This document shows positions 25,001 to 34,283 of a stretch of 64,000 nucleotides of DNA, one piece after another. The stretch is from Enterococcus italicus DSM 15952 (GTDB lineage: Bacteria; Bacillota; Bacilli; Lactobacillales; Enterococcaceae). Every line of letters starts with the position of its first letter. The stretch's first letter is position 1. The notes under the pieces were generated by a model, which saw only the letters and a program-made list of their open reading frames with translations, searched no databases and was not told where the DNA came from. The position numbers and the translations under genes are program-made. Where the stretch lies: positions 48,543 to 112,542 of the forward strand of contig NZ_GL622241.1 in NCBI RefSeq assembly GCF_000185365.1, written 5' to 3'.

Positions 25001-26504
25001 ACGTAAATAAAGACTGTGGTTTTTCACTTAAAACAGCTAAAGGGGAATCAAATCCCATCGAAATGACTGGCTCTTCCCCTTTTTGAGCCATAGGAATAAT
25101 TAGGGTCCGAATGATTTCATCCGTATAACCGTTTAATTTCCAAAGTTTAAGTAAATCTGCTTCAGACAGAGACAAAGCTTCTTCTGGATGTGCAGATAAC
25201 ATATCTAATGAAAGCAATTGGTTTTTTACCCATTTTTTATAGGGATATTGTTTGGCATAATGGGCTTTGATTTCTTCATTATGTAGGACTTTACCAGTCG
25301 TTGTATCCACTAAAAAGACATTTGCTGGCCCTAACACACCTTTTTCAATAACGGTAGCTGGTTCCAAATCCACCACACCAGATTCTGAAGCGACAACAAC
25401 CAACCCGTCTTTTGTGATGGAATAACGAGATGGTCGTAAGCCATTACGGTCAAGTGCCGCACCTACCATTTCACCATCCGTAAAGCAAAGGGCAGCTGGT
25501 CCATCCCACGGTGCCATAAAGCTTGCATTGTATTCATTAAATGCTGTAAGTTCAGGACTTAAGTTTGCTTCTTGCCCCCAAGCTTCTGGTACCATCATCA
25601 TCAATGCTTGCGGAATATCCCGACCATTTCGATAAAGGTATTCCATGCAATTTTCTAATTTTGCAGAGTCTGAGTTTTCGTCATCATACATCTCGATTTG
25701 ATGACTATGCATCCAGTTTTCCGCCCCACGCAAGGTGTTGATTTCTCCATTATGTGCTAAAAAGCGAAACGGCTGCGCTCGATTCCAACTTGGAAATGTA
25801 TTGGTTGAGAAACGTGAATGAATTAAGGCAATACTTGTTTCAATCGTCGGATCTTGTAAATCTTTATAGAATAAGCGCACTTGATACGCATGCAACATTC
25901 CTTTATAGACAACAGTTTTACTTGAAAGACTACAAATTGACAGCTCGTTGGCATGGTATTCTTTTTCAATTTTCCGACGCAGATGGAACAATTGATCCTC
26001 AAACTCACGTCCAGCTGCTACATCTAATGGTTTTTCAATAAATAATTGGACAAAGTTAGGCATTACTTTTTGCGCACCTGGTCCACAATTAGAAAAAGCA
26101 TACGGAACATCTCTTGTCCATATCACTCGAAAACCAGCATGCTGGATATCACTTACTAGTGCTCGTTGCAATTCATTTTTAAACTCTTCTTCCTTTGGTA
26201 AAAAGAGCATTGCAACGGCATAATCACCTTTACTTGGAAGCTGAATTGCTTGTTCGTTCGATTTCTTTTGAAAAAAAGAATCTGGAATAGCCATTAATAT
26301 CCCGGCACCGTCACCAGTATCTGGTTCTGCTCCAGTACCGCCACGATGATTCATTCGTTCTAACATTGTCAATGCATAATCCACCAACTGATGAGAAGAC
26401 TCTCCGTGGCGATTTGCAATAAATCCCATTCCACATGCATCTTTTTCAAAAGAAGGATCATACATTGTGTGCGGTTGTTTCTTAGCCATACTTGTTTCAC
26501 TCAT
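22005..26504 (-). CDS. gltB: glutamate synthase large subunit
   Basis: About 1499 residues. The N-terminal class II amidotransferase domain begins at Cys24 (KDACGMGF), exposed after removal of a short propeptide. The central and FMN domains follow, with GTGASPRNSVRDAGLPWEMG near the FMN site and the 3Fe-4S motif CVMMRVCSLNTCPVG (Cx5Cx4C). The C-terminal GXGXG beta-helix has GGRLIIVPPEDAG and GAGMSGGVAYVY. It makes two glutamates from glutamine and 2-oxoglutarate. ATG 26504 is nine bases from GAGG; a GTG at 26513 overlaps that site. Confidence 0.97.
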   Translation of the reverse strand: MSETSMAKKQPHTMYDPSFEKDACGMGFIANRHGESSHQLVDYALTMLERMNHRGGTGAEPDTGDGAGILMAIPDSFFQKKSNEQAIQLPSKGDYAVAMLFLPKEEEFKNELQRALVSDIQHAGFRVIWTRDVPYAFSNCGPGAQKVMPNFVQLFIEKPLDVAAGREFEDQLFHLRRKIEKEYHANELSICSLSSKTVVYKGMLHAYQVRLFYKDLQDPTIETSIALIHSRFSTNTFPSWNRAQPFRFLAHNGEINTLRGAENWMHSHQIEMYDDENSDSAKLENCMEYLYRNGRDIPQALMMMVPEAWGQEANLSPELTAFNEYNASFMAPWDGPAALCFTDGEMVGAALDRNGLRPSRYSITKDGLVVVASESGVVDLEPATVIEKGVLGPANVFLVDTTTGKVLHNEEIKAHYAKQYPYKKWVKNQLLSLDMLSAHPEEALSLSEADLLKLWKLNGYTDEIIRTLIIPMAQKGEEPVISMGFDSPLAVLSEKPQSLFTYFKQQFAQVTNPPIDAIREKLVIGTELFLGRDSDISQDIPENCRKLKVNSPVLSTEDFLKMKQMKRKYQQAVTQSILYDYQKEKRHNLRQAMENLCREAEAKIDQGATILILTDRDRQEGKMAIPILLAVSGLHNYLVSQGKGSQVSIVADTAEACEVHHFAMLIGYGAGAIHPYGAYETLNYYHLSDKVESYRKACEKGIVKIMSRMGISTVAGYQGAQLFEAVGISNAVVDEFFTGTASRIGGLSLNQIEEEYVKRYDAAYGEKANDYLPSGGSFQFKEDGEHHLYNPRTIYNFQRAVRTGDYQLYKEYANQMNLEALESPTTLRAMWEFKHKRQPIEITEVEPAERIVKRFKVGAMSYGSLSEEAHKCIAEAMNQIGAKSNSGEGGEHRNRFKPEASGVNYNSKIKQVASGRFGVNAEYLMSAEEIQIKMAQGAKPGEGGQLPGNKVFPWVAEIRGSTPGVRLISPPPHHDIYSIEDLAQLIYDLKTINPYARINVKLVSSTGVGTIATGVVKAGADVVVISGYDGGTGASPRNSVRDAGLPWEMGVAEAHQTLSMNHLRQRMVLETDGKLMTGRDIAVATLLGAEEYSFASLVLVAVGCVMMRVCSLNTCPVGVATQNPALRKFFAGKPEHVIHAMMFLAEDLREVMAELGFRTIDEMVGHAEVLQPRFVPKGKAKSLDFSRMIGTEIGIERKVEDPFAEKRQWKELDFYSQGAIESQQPIFVSHAINNVQRSVGARMAGWLAERFGNYSLKPGLLNYTYTGIAGQSFGAFITQGMQLKLIGEANDYVAKGLSGGRLIIVPPEDAGYDVDHSPIVGNVACFGANRGEAYFRGIAGERFCVRNSGAQVVVEGVGDHGCEYMTGGVAVILGKTGRNFGAGMSGGVAYVYDPTHTFAEKCNMEMVDLFGLNESGDDQVLKELIEKHLAYTKSTKAAYILHHWDTEQQHFVKVYPTEYHHMLDTTATFKDAGYNETDAVEMAFESVVGTQLTIPSRKE

Positions 26505-26537
26505 GAGACTCACCCTCTTGATATTATTTGAAAATTC

Positions 26538-26571
26538 AGACTATTATAGTCTAAAAAATGAATAAATGAAA
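26538..26571 (-). promoter_or_regulatory. gltBD promoter embedded in a dyad
   Basis: On the minus strand TTTCAT (26566-26571), 17 bases and consensus TATAAT (26543-26548). The -10 lies inside a perfect dyad AGACTA, three bases, TAGTCT (26538-26552), which could be an operator. Confidence 0.6.
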
Positions 26572-26679
26572 ATTTAACTAGAATAATTATTACTTTTTTT
26601 ACCAAACTGTTAGAATTATCAATGTACTACTCAGTTTACACATTTTTTGAAAATTTTCCATAAATTTTTGTCAGAATCA

Positions 26680-26698
26680 AATGAGAATCGTTCTCATT
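26680..26698. promoter_or_regulatory. Fur-like palindrome upstream of gltB
   Basis: AATGAGAATCGTTCTCATT is a 19-base palindrome about 175 bases upstream of gltB. It matches the Fur-type consensus AATGANAATNATTNTCATT at all but one fixed position. A TATAAA (26699-26704, minus strand) is immediately upstream. The gene-free stretch 26505-26842 holds this, the gltBD promoter and the ileS terminator. Confidence 0.6.
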
Positions 26699-26753
26699 TT
26701 TATAACTGTAAGCAAACCAATATTTTTATTATGAAATAAGAATGGTATAGACT

Positions 26754-26835
26754 AATAAAAAAAAGAGGAACTCTCCTTTGAACAATTTGTTTATTGGCCT
26801 AGCCAATTCTATTGTTCAATGAAAAGTTCTTCTAT
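26754..26835 (-). terminator. terminator of ileS
   Basis: A long composite hairpin: GAACTCTCC... outer arm, TTGAACAAT / ATTGTTCAA and an inner ATTGGC / GCCAAT, followed on the minus strand by an eight-base T tract. Confidence 0.7.
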
Positions 26836-26842
26836 TTATTTA

Positions 26843-29635
26843 TTATTCAAAGCCTTCTGCAACTGCATCTGGGAATTCTGCTAGTACGACTTCCGCACAG
26901 TGATCACACAATCCTGGCAATTCATGATGTGCACCAACATGTGTTTTCATTTGACGGCAACGCTCACAAACCACACCCTCTGCCTTCTCAACTACGAATG
27001 CAACATCTTCAAAGACTTGTGCGTTGGCTGGTGTTTCTTCACCAACTGGACGGACATCGAAGAAATCTGGTGAAACAATAAGTAATTGAGCTACATTGCT
27101 GTCTACAGCTTTTAATAAAGCATTTACTTGTTCATTTGGATAAACGGTCAATTTAGCTTCCATTGATTTACCAATTTGTTTTTCATTACGCGCAACTTCT
27201 AATGCTTTTAAGACTTTATCGCGGAATTCTAGAAAGGCTACCCATGTATCTAGTAATTCCTCTTGATTAGCAAACTCTTGGAACTCTGGGAATTCGGAAA
27301 GTTGAACGTACGCTTCTTCTTCTTTCAAGTGAGACCAAATTTCTTCCGCTGTATGTGGAATAATTGGTGTCAACAGTTTCGTCAAAGTAACGGCTGTTTG
27401 ATAGAACACTGTTTGCATGCAACGACGATCGTGATTCTCTTTTGCTTCGATATAGACAACATCTTTGGCAAAATCTAAGTAGAATGAAGATAAATCTACT
27501 GTTAGGAAATTAATTACCGTTCGATAGATATGCAAGAAGTTGTAGCTTTCATATCCTTTTTCGCGAATTTCTTTCACTACTTTATTTAAACGAACTGTCA
27601 TATATTTATCAACTGAGCGTAAATCTTCATACGCCACGCTATCTGTTTCTGGATTGAAGTCTTCCGTATTTGCTAATAAGAAGCGCATTGTATTACGAAT
27701 TTTACGGTACACCTCAGATACTTGGCTTAAGATATCCATTGAGACACGTACATCTGATTCATAATCGACACTACTTACCCAAAGACGTAAAATATCCGCC
27801 CCCATTTGGTTGATGACTTTCTCTGGTAAAATTGTATTACCAAGAGATTTACTCATTTTACGACCTTCACCATCCAAAGTAAATCCTTGCGATAGAACGG
27901 CTTTATATGGCGCAACACCATTTATAGCAACACTCGTCGTAATACTTGAGTTAAACCAACCGCGGTATTGGTCAGAGCCTTCTAGGTACATATCTGCTGG
28001 GAAGCTTAAGTCTTCGCGTTGACGCAAGACTGCTTCATGAGATGACCCAGAGTCAAACCAAACATCCATGATATCCGTTTCTTTTGTGAATTGACCATTT
28101 GGTGAACCTGGATGAGTAAATCCTGCTGGTAAAAGTTCTTTGGCTTCACGTTCAAACCATACATTTGAACCAAATTCTCCAAATAATTGTGCCACGTGTT
28201 CAATGGTTTCTGGCGTTAAAATTGCTTCACCGTTCTCAGCGTAAAATACTGGTAATGGTACACCCCAGGCACGTTGTCTTGAGATGACCCAGTCACCTCT
28301 ATCGCGAATCATATTATGCAAGCGCGTTTTACCCCAAGGAATAATCCAATTCACTTTGTCAACTTCGTCCAAAATATCTTGACGGAATTTATCTATCGAT
28401 GCAAACCATTGTGGTGTCGCACGGAAAATTACTGGTTTTTTCGTACGCCAGTCATGTGGGTAACTATGGGTGAAGAAGTCTAATTTCAACAGGGCGCCTG
28501 TTTCTTTTAGTTTTTCTGTGACGATTGGATTAGCTTTTTCGTAAAACAATCCTTCAAAGCCAGGTGCTTCATCTGTATAACAGCCACGACTATCGATTGG
28601 TGATAGAATATCCAAATGATATTTTTTCCCAATAATAAAGTCATCTTCCCCATGTCCAGGAGCAGTATGCACCAGACCAGTACCGGCATCAAGCGTCACA
28701 TGATCTCCAACCATAACAAGAGAAGTACGATCGTATAATGGATGCTTAGCGGTCATTAGATCCATGTCTTTTCCGGCAACTTCTTTTAATACAGTAACTG
28801 ATTCCCAGCCGATTTCATTTGTAACGGCTTCTAATAAATCTTTTGCGACAACAAATTTGCGTCCGTCCGCTTCAATTTGGACATATGTGTATTTTGGATT
28901 GACAGAAATACCTAAGTTAGCAGGAATGGTCCAAGGAGTAGTTGTCCAAATAACCAATGCAGTATCAGTATCCAAAATCCCTTTGCCGTCAACAACATCA
29001 AAAGCGACATAGATTGATGGTGATTTTACGTCTTTGTATTCAATTTCTGCTTCTGCTAATGAAGACTCACTAGATGGCGACCAATAGATTGGCTTCAATC
29101 CTTTATAGATGTAGCCTTTTTCAGCCATTTTCCCAAAGACGCGAATCTCAGCAGCTTCATAATCAGGAGTTAGTGTCACATATGGATGGTTCCAGTCTCC
29201 GGAAACACCTAGACGCTTAAAGTCATTTCTTTGTTTGTCGACTTGTGTTAATGCGTAGTCGTAACACTTTTGGCGGTATTCAGCCAATGACATTTCTTTT
29301 CTTTTGATTCCTTTATTTGTTAATACTTGTTCAATTGGCAGACCATGCGTATCCCATCCGGGTACATAAGGTGCGCGGAACCCAGACATTGATTTCGAAC
29401 GAACGATGATGTCCTTACTGATTTTATTTAATGAATGGCCTAAATGGATATTTCCATTTGCATACGGCGGTCCATCATGCAAAACAAAGGTTGGTTTGCC
29501 CTCATTTTTTTCTTGTCGTAAACGATATAAATCTTTTTCTTCCCATTCTTTTTGCCAATCAACTTCACGATTTGGCAAATTACCACGCATTGGAAAAGCA
29601 GTTTTTCCAAGATGCAGAGTTTCTTTCATTTTCAT
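26843..29635 (-). CDS. ileS: isoleucyl-tRNA synthetase
   Basis: A 930-residue class I synthetase. [10 protein letters not shown] is the HIGH motif and KMSKSLGN the KMSKS loop; the CP1 editing domain has [14 protein letters not shown]-terminal zinc module carries [10 protein letters not shown] and LCDHCAE. It charges tRNA-Ile and hydrolyses mischarged Val. ATG 29635 is eight bases from GGAG. Expression is governed by the T-box leader directly upstream. Confidence 0.98.
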   Translation of the reverse strand: MKMKETLHLGKTAFPMRGNLPNREVDWQKEWEEKDLYRLRQEKNEGKPTFVLHDGPPYANGNIHLGHSLNKISKDIIVRSKSMSGFRAPYVPGWDTHGLPIEQVLTNKGIKRKEMSLAEYRQKCYDYALTQVDKQRNDFKRLGVSGDWNHPYVTLTPDYEAAEIRVFGKMAEKGYIYKGLKPIYWSPSSESSLAEAEIEYKDVKSPSIYVAFDVVDGKGILDTDTALVIWTTTPWTIPANLGISVNPKYTYVQIEADGRKFVVAKDLLEAVTNEIGWESVTVLKEVAGKDMDLMTAKHPLYDRTSLVMVGDHVTLDAGTGLVHTAPGHGEDDFIIGKKYHLDILSPIDSRGCYTDEAPGFEGLFYEKANPIVTEKLKETGALLKLDFFTHSYPHDWRTKKPVIFRATPQWFASIDKFRQDILDEVDKVNWIIPWGKTRLHNMIRDRGDWVISRQRAWGVPLPVFYAENGEAILTPETIEHVAQLFGEFGSNVWFEREAKELLPAGFTHPGSPNGQFTKETDIMDVWFDSGSSHEAVLRQREDLSFPADMYLEGSDQYRGWFNSSITTSVAINGVAPYKAVLSQGFTLDGEGRKMSKSLGNTILPEKVINQMGADILRLWVSSVDYESDVRVSMDILSQVSEVYRKIRNTMRFLLANTEDFNPETDSVAYEDLRSVDKYMTVRLNKVVKEIREKGYESYNFLHIYRTVINFLTVDLSSFYLDFAKDVVYIEAKENHDRRCMQTVFYQTAVTLTKLLTPIIPHTAEEIWSHLKEEEAYVQLSEFPEFQEFANQEELLDTWVAFLEFRDKVLKALEVARNEKQIGKSMEAKLTVYPNEQVNALLKAVDSNVAQLLIVSPDFFDVRPVGEETPANAQVFEDVAFVVEKAEGVVCERCRQMKTHVGAHHELPGLCDHCAEVVLAEFPDAVAEGFE

Positions 29636-29662
29636 TTCGTTCGCTCCTATCTTTTTCTGAAT

Positions 29663-29858
29663 AAAAAAGTCCCTTCATACAAAGTATGAAGGGACGAATC
29701 AATCGTGGTACCACCCAAATTTCCAAATAGACACACCTATTTGCTTTCATGATTGATAACGAAATCACTCGTTGCTTCTTACTTTATTCTGAAGCAAAAC
29801 AAATAGATGATTACTTTAGATACAGGGTTTACTAGTCTCTCACCATCACTAGCTCGCT
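29663..29858 (-). promoter_or_regulatory. T-box riboswitch leader of ileS (isoleucine)
   Basis: The minus strand carries the T-box core TGGGTGGTACCACG (29704-29717). It is followed by a 12-pair terminator (29684-29695 with 29669-29680) and six T residues. Stem I starts at AGCGAG (about 29853-29858) and has an AUC codon at 29809-29811 in the expected specifier region. Uncharged tRNA-Ile is expected to favour the antiterminator. Confidence 0.92.
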
Positions 29859-29894
29859 AAAAAATTGAATCTAAACTACTGTTCTATTCTAGCT

Positions 29895-30623
29895 TTAGTT
29901 ATTCTCTGGTTCAGGGATATCGATAATTTTTTCAGTAGCATCGACAACAACAATCGGTTCTTCGGCAACTGCTTCTTCAGTCACTTCGATAACCGGTGTT
30001 TGTTGTGAGTTTACTGCATTTTCTTTTTCGCTGTCAAGTTCTTTCGATAAAACTTCACGAATAACAGAATGACTATCTTGTACGTAGCTAGAGAATGGTT
30101 TTAAGATTTCTTCCCATTCTGGACTTTTTACTTGTTCTAACTGAGATTCCAACATAAGTGATAAATTGCTGTGGAAGACGCGCGTCTTTTTCTTTAAGTC
30201 ATTTGTTTCTGTGACAAGCTGACGGGCATTTTCAGTTGCTTCAGTTAAGATTTCTTTTGCTTTGTCCTCTGCAGCTGTCGTTAAAGCATGCGCACGTTTC
30301 TCCGCATTGGAAACTAGTTCATCGGCACGATTTTGAGCAGCAGTAACTAGTACTTCCGACTCTTTGCTTGCGCTTGATTTTACTTTATCAGCTGTGTCTT
30401 GTGCCACAATAATTGATTGATTCAATGCATCTTTTAATTCATTGAAGTATTCAAGTTTTTCTTCAGCATGTTTCAATGCTTTTTCTAGTTCACGATTTTT
30501 TTGAACCGCTGTTTCGTAATCACGTACGACTAAATCTAAAAAGTCATCTACTTCACTTTTTTCATAGCCACGCATTTTACTCGGAAAGCTCTTATTTTGA
30601 ATATCTAATGGAGTTAATGCCAT
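29895..30623 (-). CDS. divIVA: cell division protein DivIVA
   Basis: A 242-residue coiled-coil protein. The conserved N-terminal membrane-binding region contains FPSKMRGYEKSEVDDFLD (about 13-30), followed by a long coiled coil to about residue 170 and an acidic, low-complexity tail. DivIVA senses negative membrane curvature at septa and poles and in cocci organises septal machinery. It is the last gene of the ylm block; the ileS leader begins about 37 bases past its stop. Confidence 0.95.
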   Translation of the reverse strand: MALTPLDIQNKSFPSKMRGYEKSEVDDFLDLVVRDYETAVQKNRELEKALKHAEEKLEYFNELKDALNQSIIVAQDTADKVKSSASKESEVLVTAAQNRADELVSNAEKRAHALTTAAEDKAKEILTEATENARQLVTETNDLKKKTRVFHSNLSLMLESQLEQVKSPEWEEILKPFSSYVQDSHSVIREVLSKELDSEKENAVNSQQTPVIEVTEEAVAEEPIVVVDATEKIIDIPEPENN

Positions 30624-30642
30624 TTTTTACACCTCTTTATTT

Positions 30643-31425
30643 TTATTTGCGCAATACACCGATTGCCAAACGGATCTTTTCTTTTTTAGTTGTACCACCT
30701 TGTCGCTGAATTTGCAAACGACCAAATCCACGAATGGATACAATGTCTAACAATTCTAGCATAAAGTCAGGTCTTTGTGCGACACGCCAATTTACTTTAA
30801 CTTTTCCCGCCTCAATCAATTGTTTTGAACGTTGACGTGAAATGGAAAAAACATTGGCTATCACTGTATCTAAGCGCATAGAACTCACCGTCGTCGCCTC
30901 TTCAAGCCAAGCATCTTTAGGTGAAACTAAGTCGATATACTCTTTTACAAGTAAGCGTACATTGACTGAACCAATTTTCGTTACTTGCATTTGAATATAA
31001 TTTTGGACTTCTTTGGCGACCAACACTTGCCACCGACTGCCATCTGAGATAATATCGCCGAAATATTCACGCTTAAGACCCGAGTTCACGAGCGTTCCTA
31101 AGATTTTACCATGTGAAAGCTGCGTAAATTTTTCCGGATAATTTATTTCAAAAAGGACAATGTCAAATTCTTCTTGCGTTGGAGTATAGTAATCGGGAAA
31201 AATCAGGCATCTGGTTCGCTCTGCTTGCTCATATCCACCGTAGAACTCAAATTTTAAATCTGATTGTTGTCTGACAATCGTTTCTAAAATATATGCTTGT
31301 CGTGGATCCAAAAACTCGGTTAAGTACGGAGCATACTGCATTTGGACTTTTTCAATCCAATCTTGAACAGCATCAATAAATGGACGTTCATCGCTTCTAA
31401 AATGCTGATAAATATTTGCGTCCAC
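30643..31425 (-). CDS. ylmH: YlmH family S4-domain RNA-binding protein
   Basis: A 260-residue protein with a C-terminal S4 domain (about 180-240: TVIANVFSISRQRSKQLIEA, then KVNWRVAQRPD). YlmH binds the ribosome and in Bacillus subtilis is a rescue factor that adds C-terminal alanine tails (recent knowledge of the family). The start is a GTG at 31425, nine bases from GGAG. It lies between ylmG and divIVA as in other Firmicutes. Confidence 0.93.
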   Translation of the reverse strand: MDANIYQHFRSDERPFIDAVQDWIEKVQMQYAPYLTEFLDPRQAYILETIVRQQSDLKFEFYGGYEQAERTRCLIFPDYYTPTQEEFDIVLFEINYPEKFTQLSHGKILGTLVNSGLKREYFGDIISDGSRWQVLVAKEVQNYIQMQVTKIGSVNVRLLVKEYIDLVSPKDAWLEEATTVSSMRLDTVIANVFSISRQRSKQLIEAGKVKVNWRVAQRPDFMLELLDIVSIRGFGRLQIQRQGGTTKKEKIRLAIGVLRK

Positions 31426-31441
31426 CGGAATATGCTCCTTT

Positions 31442-31720
31442 CTAGATTAACATCATCAATAAAATTGTTAGACCTTTGCCTGCCAAATCTAATAAAATAA
31501 TGGCTACCGCAATTGTAAAGTCAATCGGACCTATCTGTAAGCGCAAATGGTCAAACATGCTGAGATATGGCTCACATATTTTTCTTAAAAGCTTTCCCAA
31601 AAAACTTTGGTAGGCTCCAGGAAACCAGGAAAGTAAGGCATAAATAACTAACAAAATTGAATAGAAGTAGATTGCCTTATTTATTAATGAAACAAGTTGT
31701 ATGATTAAAATATGATGCAC
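31442..31720 (-). CDS. ylmG: YggT/YlmG family membrane protein
   Basis: About 92 residues with two membrane segments (about 15-35 and 70-90) and the family motif LLSWFPGAYQS. YggT proteins sit beside sepF across Firmicutes and plastid relatives affect division; the molecular role is unclear. The start is uncertain: the GTG at 31720 directly abuts its GGGAGG, and no ATG follows closely, so a start a few codons later, possibly non-canonical, cannot be excluded. Confidence 0.88.
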   Translation of the reverse strand: MHHILIIQLVSLINKAIYFYSILLVIYALLSWFPGAYQSFLGKLLRKICEPYLSMFDHLRLQIGPIDFTIAVAIILLDLAGKGLTILLMMLI

Positions 31721-31725
31721 CTCCC

Positions 31726-32325
31726 TTATAGATCAAATAGTTTATTATCAACGAGAGATTGTGCAGTTCCATCGATTTCAATACCTTTTGGTGTACATAA
31801 AAAGATTTCATCGGCTACTCGTTTAATATCGCCATCTTCAGCATACACGGCACCTGTCAGAAAATCAACAATTCTACGAGCTTGTGGTTCATCAATTAAG
31901 TGAAAATTAACTAATACCGATTCCCCACTGATGACATGCTTAGCGATAACCATTGCTTCAGAATAGGCTTTTGGCTCAACAATCATAATTTTATTTGAGT
32001 GAGAGACCGCTTTTTCTCTCATCGTACTTTTTTGCGTTGAAGAATGTTGCATGGTCACAACTTTTTTCGAAGGAACCGTGGCCTTATCTTCATACACTTT
32101 AGATTGTCTAGTTTCTTGTCTTGTCACTGGTCTCTTCGGTGTGTATTGTTTATTAGCTGTATGGATGGTAGCTGTTTTTTTGGATTTTGGTAAAGGCTCA
32201 ATGGATTGTTTTGGCTGAGAGTTTTTAGGCTTCATCGTTGGCGATTCATTGAAGTACGGATCTTCATCCATATAATTTTCATCATCCAGACCAAAAAAAT
32301 TGGTTATTTTCAATTTTAAGGACAC
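31726..32325 (-). CDS. sepF: cell division protein SepF
   Basis: A 199-residue SepF. An N-terminal amphipathic membrane anchor (MSLKLKITNFFGL) is followed by a long Lys/Thr-rich linker and the C-terminal SepF core (about 110-195) with VLVNFHLIDEPQARRIVDFL. SepF tethers FtsZ to the membrane and bundles filaments. It starts with GTG eight bases from GGAGG. The stop is six bases before ylmG. Confidence 0.94.
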   Translation of the reverse strand: MSLKLKITNFFGLDDENYMDEDPYFNESPTMKPKNSQPKQSIEPLPKSKKTATIHTANKQYTPKRPVTRQETRQSKVYEDKATVPSKKVVTMQHSSTQKSTMREKAVSHSNKIMIVEPKAYSEAMVIAKHVISGESVLVNFHLIDEPQARRIVDFLTGAVYAEDGDIKRVADEIFLCTPKGIEIDGTAQSLVDNKLFDL

Positions 32326-32341
32326 AAACTTTCCTCCTTTT

Positions 32342-33013
32342 CTATTCTTTCACTAAGGCAGTTCCAACCCGAATAAATGTGGCACCTTCTTCAATCGCAA
32401 CGGTATAATCATTGCTCATCCCCATGCTTAGTTCATGGCAAGGTGCGTACGTAAGTTGTTGGGCTTCGATACTCTTTTGCAAATTCCGTAATTGCAAAAA
32501 AACATCGCGTTGTTCTGATTTTGTTGATTGAAATGGCGCCATCGTCATTAAACCGACGATTTCAACCTTATCAAATTCACTAAGTTGTTCGACAAATGAT
32601 GATAATTCAGATGGTTTAATGCCCTGCTTTGATTCTTCGCCAGAAACATTAACCTCAATGAAGCAACGTATTTTTTTTGTTGCTCTTTTTTGAATTTCAT
32701 TTGCCAACGATAGGCTCTCTAACGCATGAAAATAGTCGACTTCATTAATAACATGCTTTACTTTTCTTCGTTGTAAATTCCCGATGAAATGCCAAGTCAC
32801 ATTCAAGTCTTTCATCGCTTCTTTTTTGGCTAAAAAAGGTTCTACGCGGTTTTCTGCGCAGTCTGTCACGCCATTTGTGACGACTTCAATCGTTGTTTCT
32901 AAATCGACTGTTTTAGTTACGGCTACAAGCGTGACACTTTCTCTTTGACGTGAAGCAAGAGCACATGCTTTCTGTACCTCTTGCTCCACCTTCCGCAAGT
33001 TCTCAGAAATCAT
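32342..33013 (-). CDS. ylmE: YggS/YlmE family pyridoxal-phosphate homeostasis protein
   Basis: A 223-residue PLP-binding TIM-barrel protein (PLPBP family). The lysine in VAVTKTVD binds PLP; WHFIGNLQRRK, FIEVNVSGEESKQG and LSMGMSNDYTVAIEEGATFIR carry the other cofactor contacts, though I keep each motif short of the full site. It has no known enzymatic activity and helps control free PLP. It lies 13 bases downstream of ftsZ. Confidence 0.93.
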   Translation of the reverse strand: MISENLRKVEQEVQKACALASRQRESVTLVAVTKTVDLETTIEVVTNGVTDCAENRVEPFLAKKEAMKDLNVTWHFIGNLQRRKVKHVINEVDYFHALESLSLANEIQKRATKKIRCFIEVNVSGEESKQGIKPSELSSFVEQLSEFDKVEIVGLMTMAPFQSTKSEQRDVFLQLRNLQKSIEAQQLTYAPCHELSMGMSNDYTVAIEEGATFIRVGTALVKE

Positions 33014-33026
33014 GTGCTCTTCCTCC

Positions 33027-34265
33027 TTATCTTTTACGACGGAAAAATGGGGGTGTACTTAATTCGTCGTCCGAGTTCTTTTGTTCATCACGAGAAAATG
33101 TATCAAATTCTTTTTTTTCAATCGTATCAAACTGTGTTTCGTCAACTTTAGGGCGTACAGTTTGTTCTTTACGAATATCCCAATCACCAAATGCTGTTTC
33201 TTCTTCAGCTGGCGTTGGTTGTGCTTGATCTAATTCGATTGTTGGTTTTTGTGCTTTGGGTTGGATCTGACTCGTTCTTGAAGAACGGGCAGATCGACTA
33301 TCCTTTTTTGTTGGGTCAATACCTGTCGCAATGACCGTCACGCGGATTTCATCACCCATATCTTCATTGATTGATGTACCTAAGATAATATTTACATCGC
33401 CACTTGCAGCGCTTGACACAATATCAGAAGCATCTTGTGCTTCAAATAAAGTCATATCTAGCCCACCAGTAATATTTAATAACACTTGCTCTGCACCATC
33501 AATTGACGTTTCAAGTAATGGTGATGAGATTGCTTTTTTCGTTGCTTCAATCACACGTTCTTCACCACTAGCAACACCGATACCCATTAAAGCAGTACCT
33601 TGGTTAGCCATTACTGTTTTCACATCAGCAAAGTCAAGATTTACGTAACCTGGAGCTGTAATCAAATCAGAAATACCTTGTACTCCTTGACGCAATACAT
33701 TATCTGCTTCACGGAATGCTTCTAACATTGGTGTCTTTTTGTCAACAACTTCTAATAGACGATTGTTTGAAATAATCAGTAAAGTATCAACATTTTCTTT
33801 TAATTTTGCAATTCCTTCCGCAGCAAAGCGGCCACGTTTTGGTCCTTCAAAAGTAAATGGACGAGTAACTACGCCGACTGTTAATGCGCCAATTTCTTTT
33901 GCAATACTTGCTACGATTGGAGCAGCACCAGTACCCGTTCCACCGCCCATACCTGCAGTGATAAATACCATATCCGCGCCTTCTAATGCTTCACGGATTA
34001 ATTGTTCACTTTCTTCCGCTGCTTTTTCACCTACTTCAGGTTGAGAACCAGCGCCAAGACCTCTTGTATATTTAGGGCCTAATTGAATAACTGTTTCAGC
34101 TTTTGAATTTTTTAAGGCTTGCACATCTGTATTGACTGCGATGAATTCAACACCTTTTACATTTTCTTCGATCATACGGTTTACGGCGTTACCACCGCCA
34201 CCGCCGACACCGATAACTTTGATTACAGCGCCTTCGTTTACATTATTGTCAATTGAGAATTCCAT
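33027..34265 (-). CDS. ftsZ: cell division protein FtsZ
   Basis: A 412-residue tubulin-like GTPase that forms the division ring. The tubulin signature [10 protein letters not shown] binds GTP, and the N-terminal [14 protein letters not shown] is also conserved. Residues beyond about 320 form a flexible linker, and the tail (TPPFFRRKR) is the peptide that binds FtsA and SepF. ATG 34265 is behind GGAGGAA, 18 bases after ftsA. Confidence 0.98.
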   Translation of the reverse strand: MEFSIDNNVNEGAVIKVIGVGGGGGNAVNRMIEENVKGVEFIAVNTDVQALKNSKAETVIQLGPKYTRGLGAGSQPEVGEKAAEESEQLIREALEGADMVFITAGMGGGTGTGAAPIVASIAKEIGALTVGVVTRPFTFEGPKRGRFAAEGIAKLKENVDTLLIISNNRLLEVVDKKTPMLEAFREADNVLRQGVQGISDLITAPGYVNLDFADVKTVMANQGTALMGIGVASGEERVIEATKKAISSPLLETSIDGAEQVLLNITGGLDMTLFEAQDASDIVSSAASGDVNIILGTSINEDMGDEIRVTVIATGIDPTKKDSRSARSSRTSQIQPKAQKPTIELDQAQPTPAEEETAFGDWDIRKEQTVRPKVDETQFDTIEKKEFDTFSRDEQKNSDDELSTPPFFRRKR

Positions 34266-34283
34266 AATTTGTATTCCTCCTGC

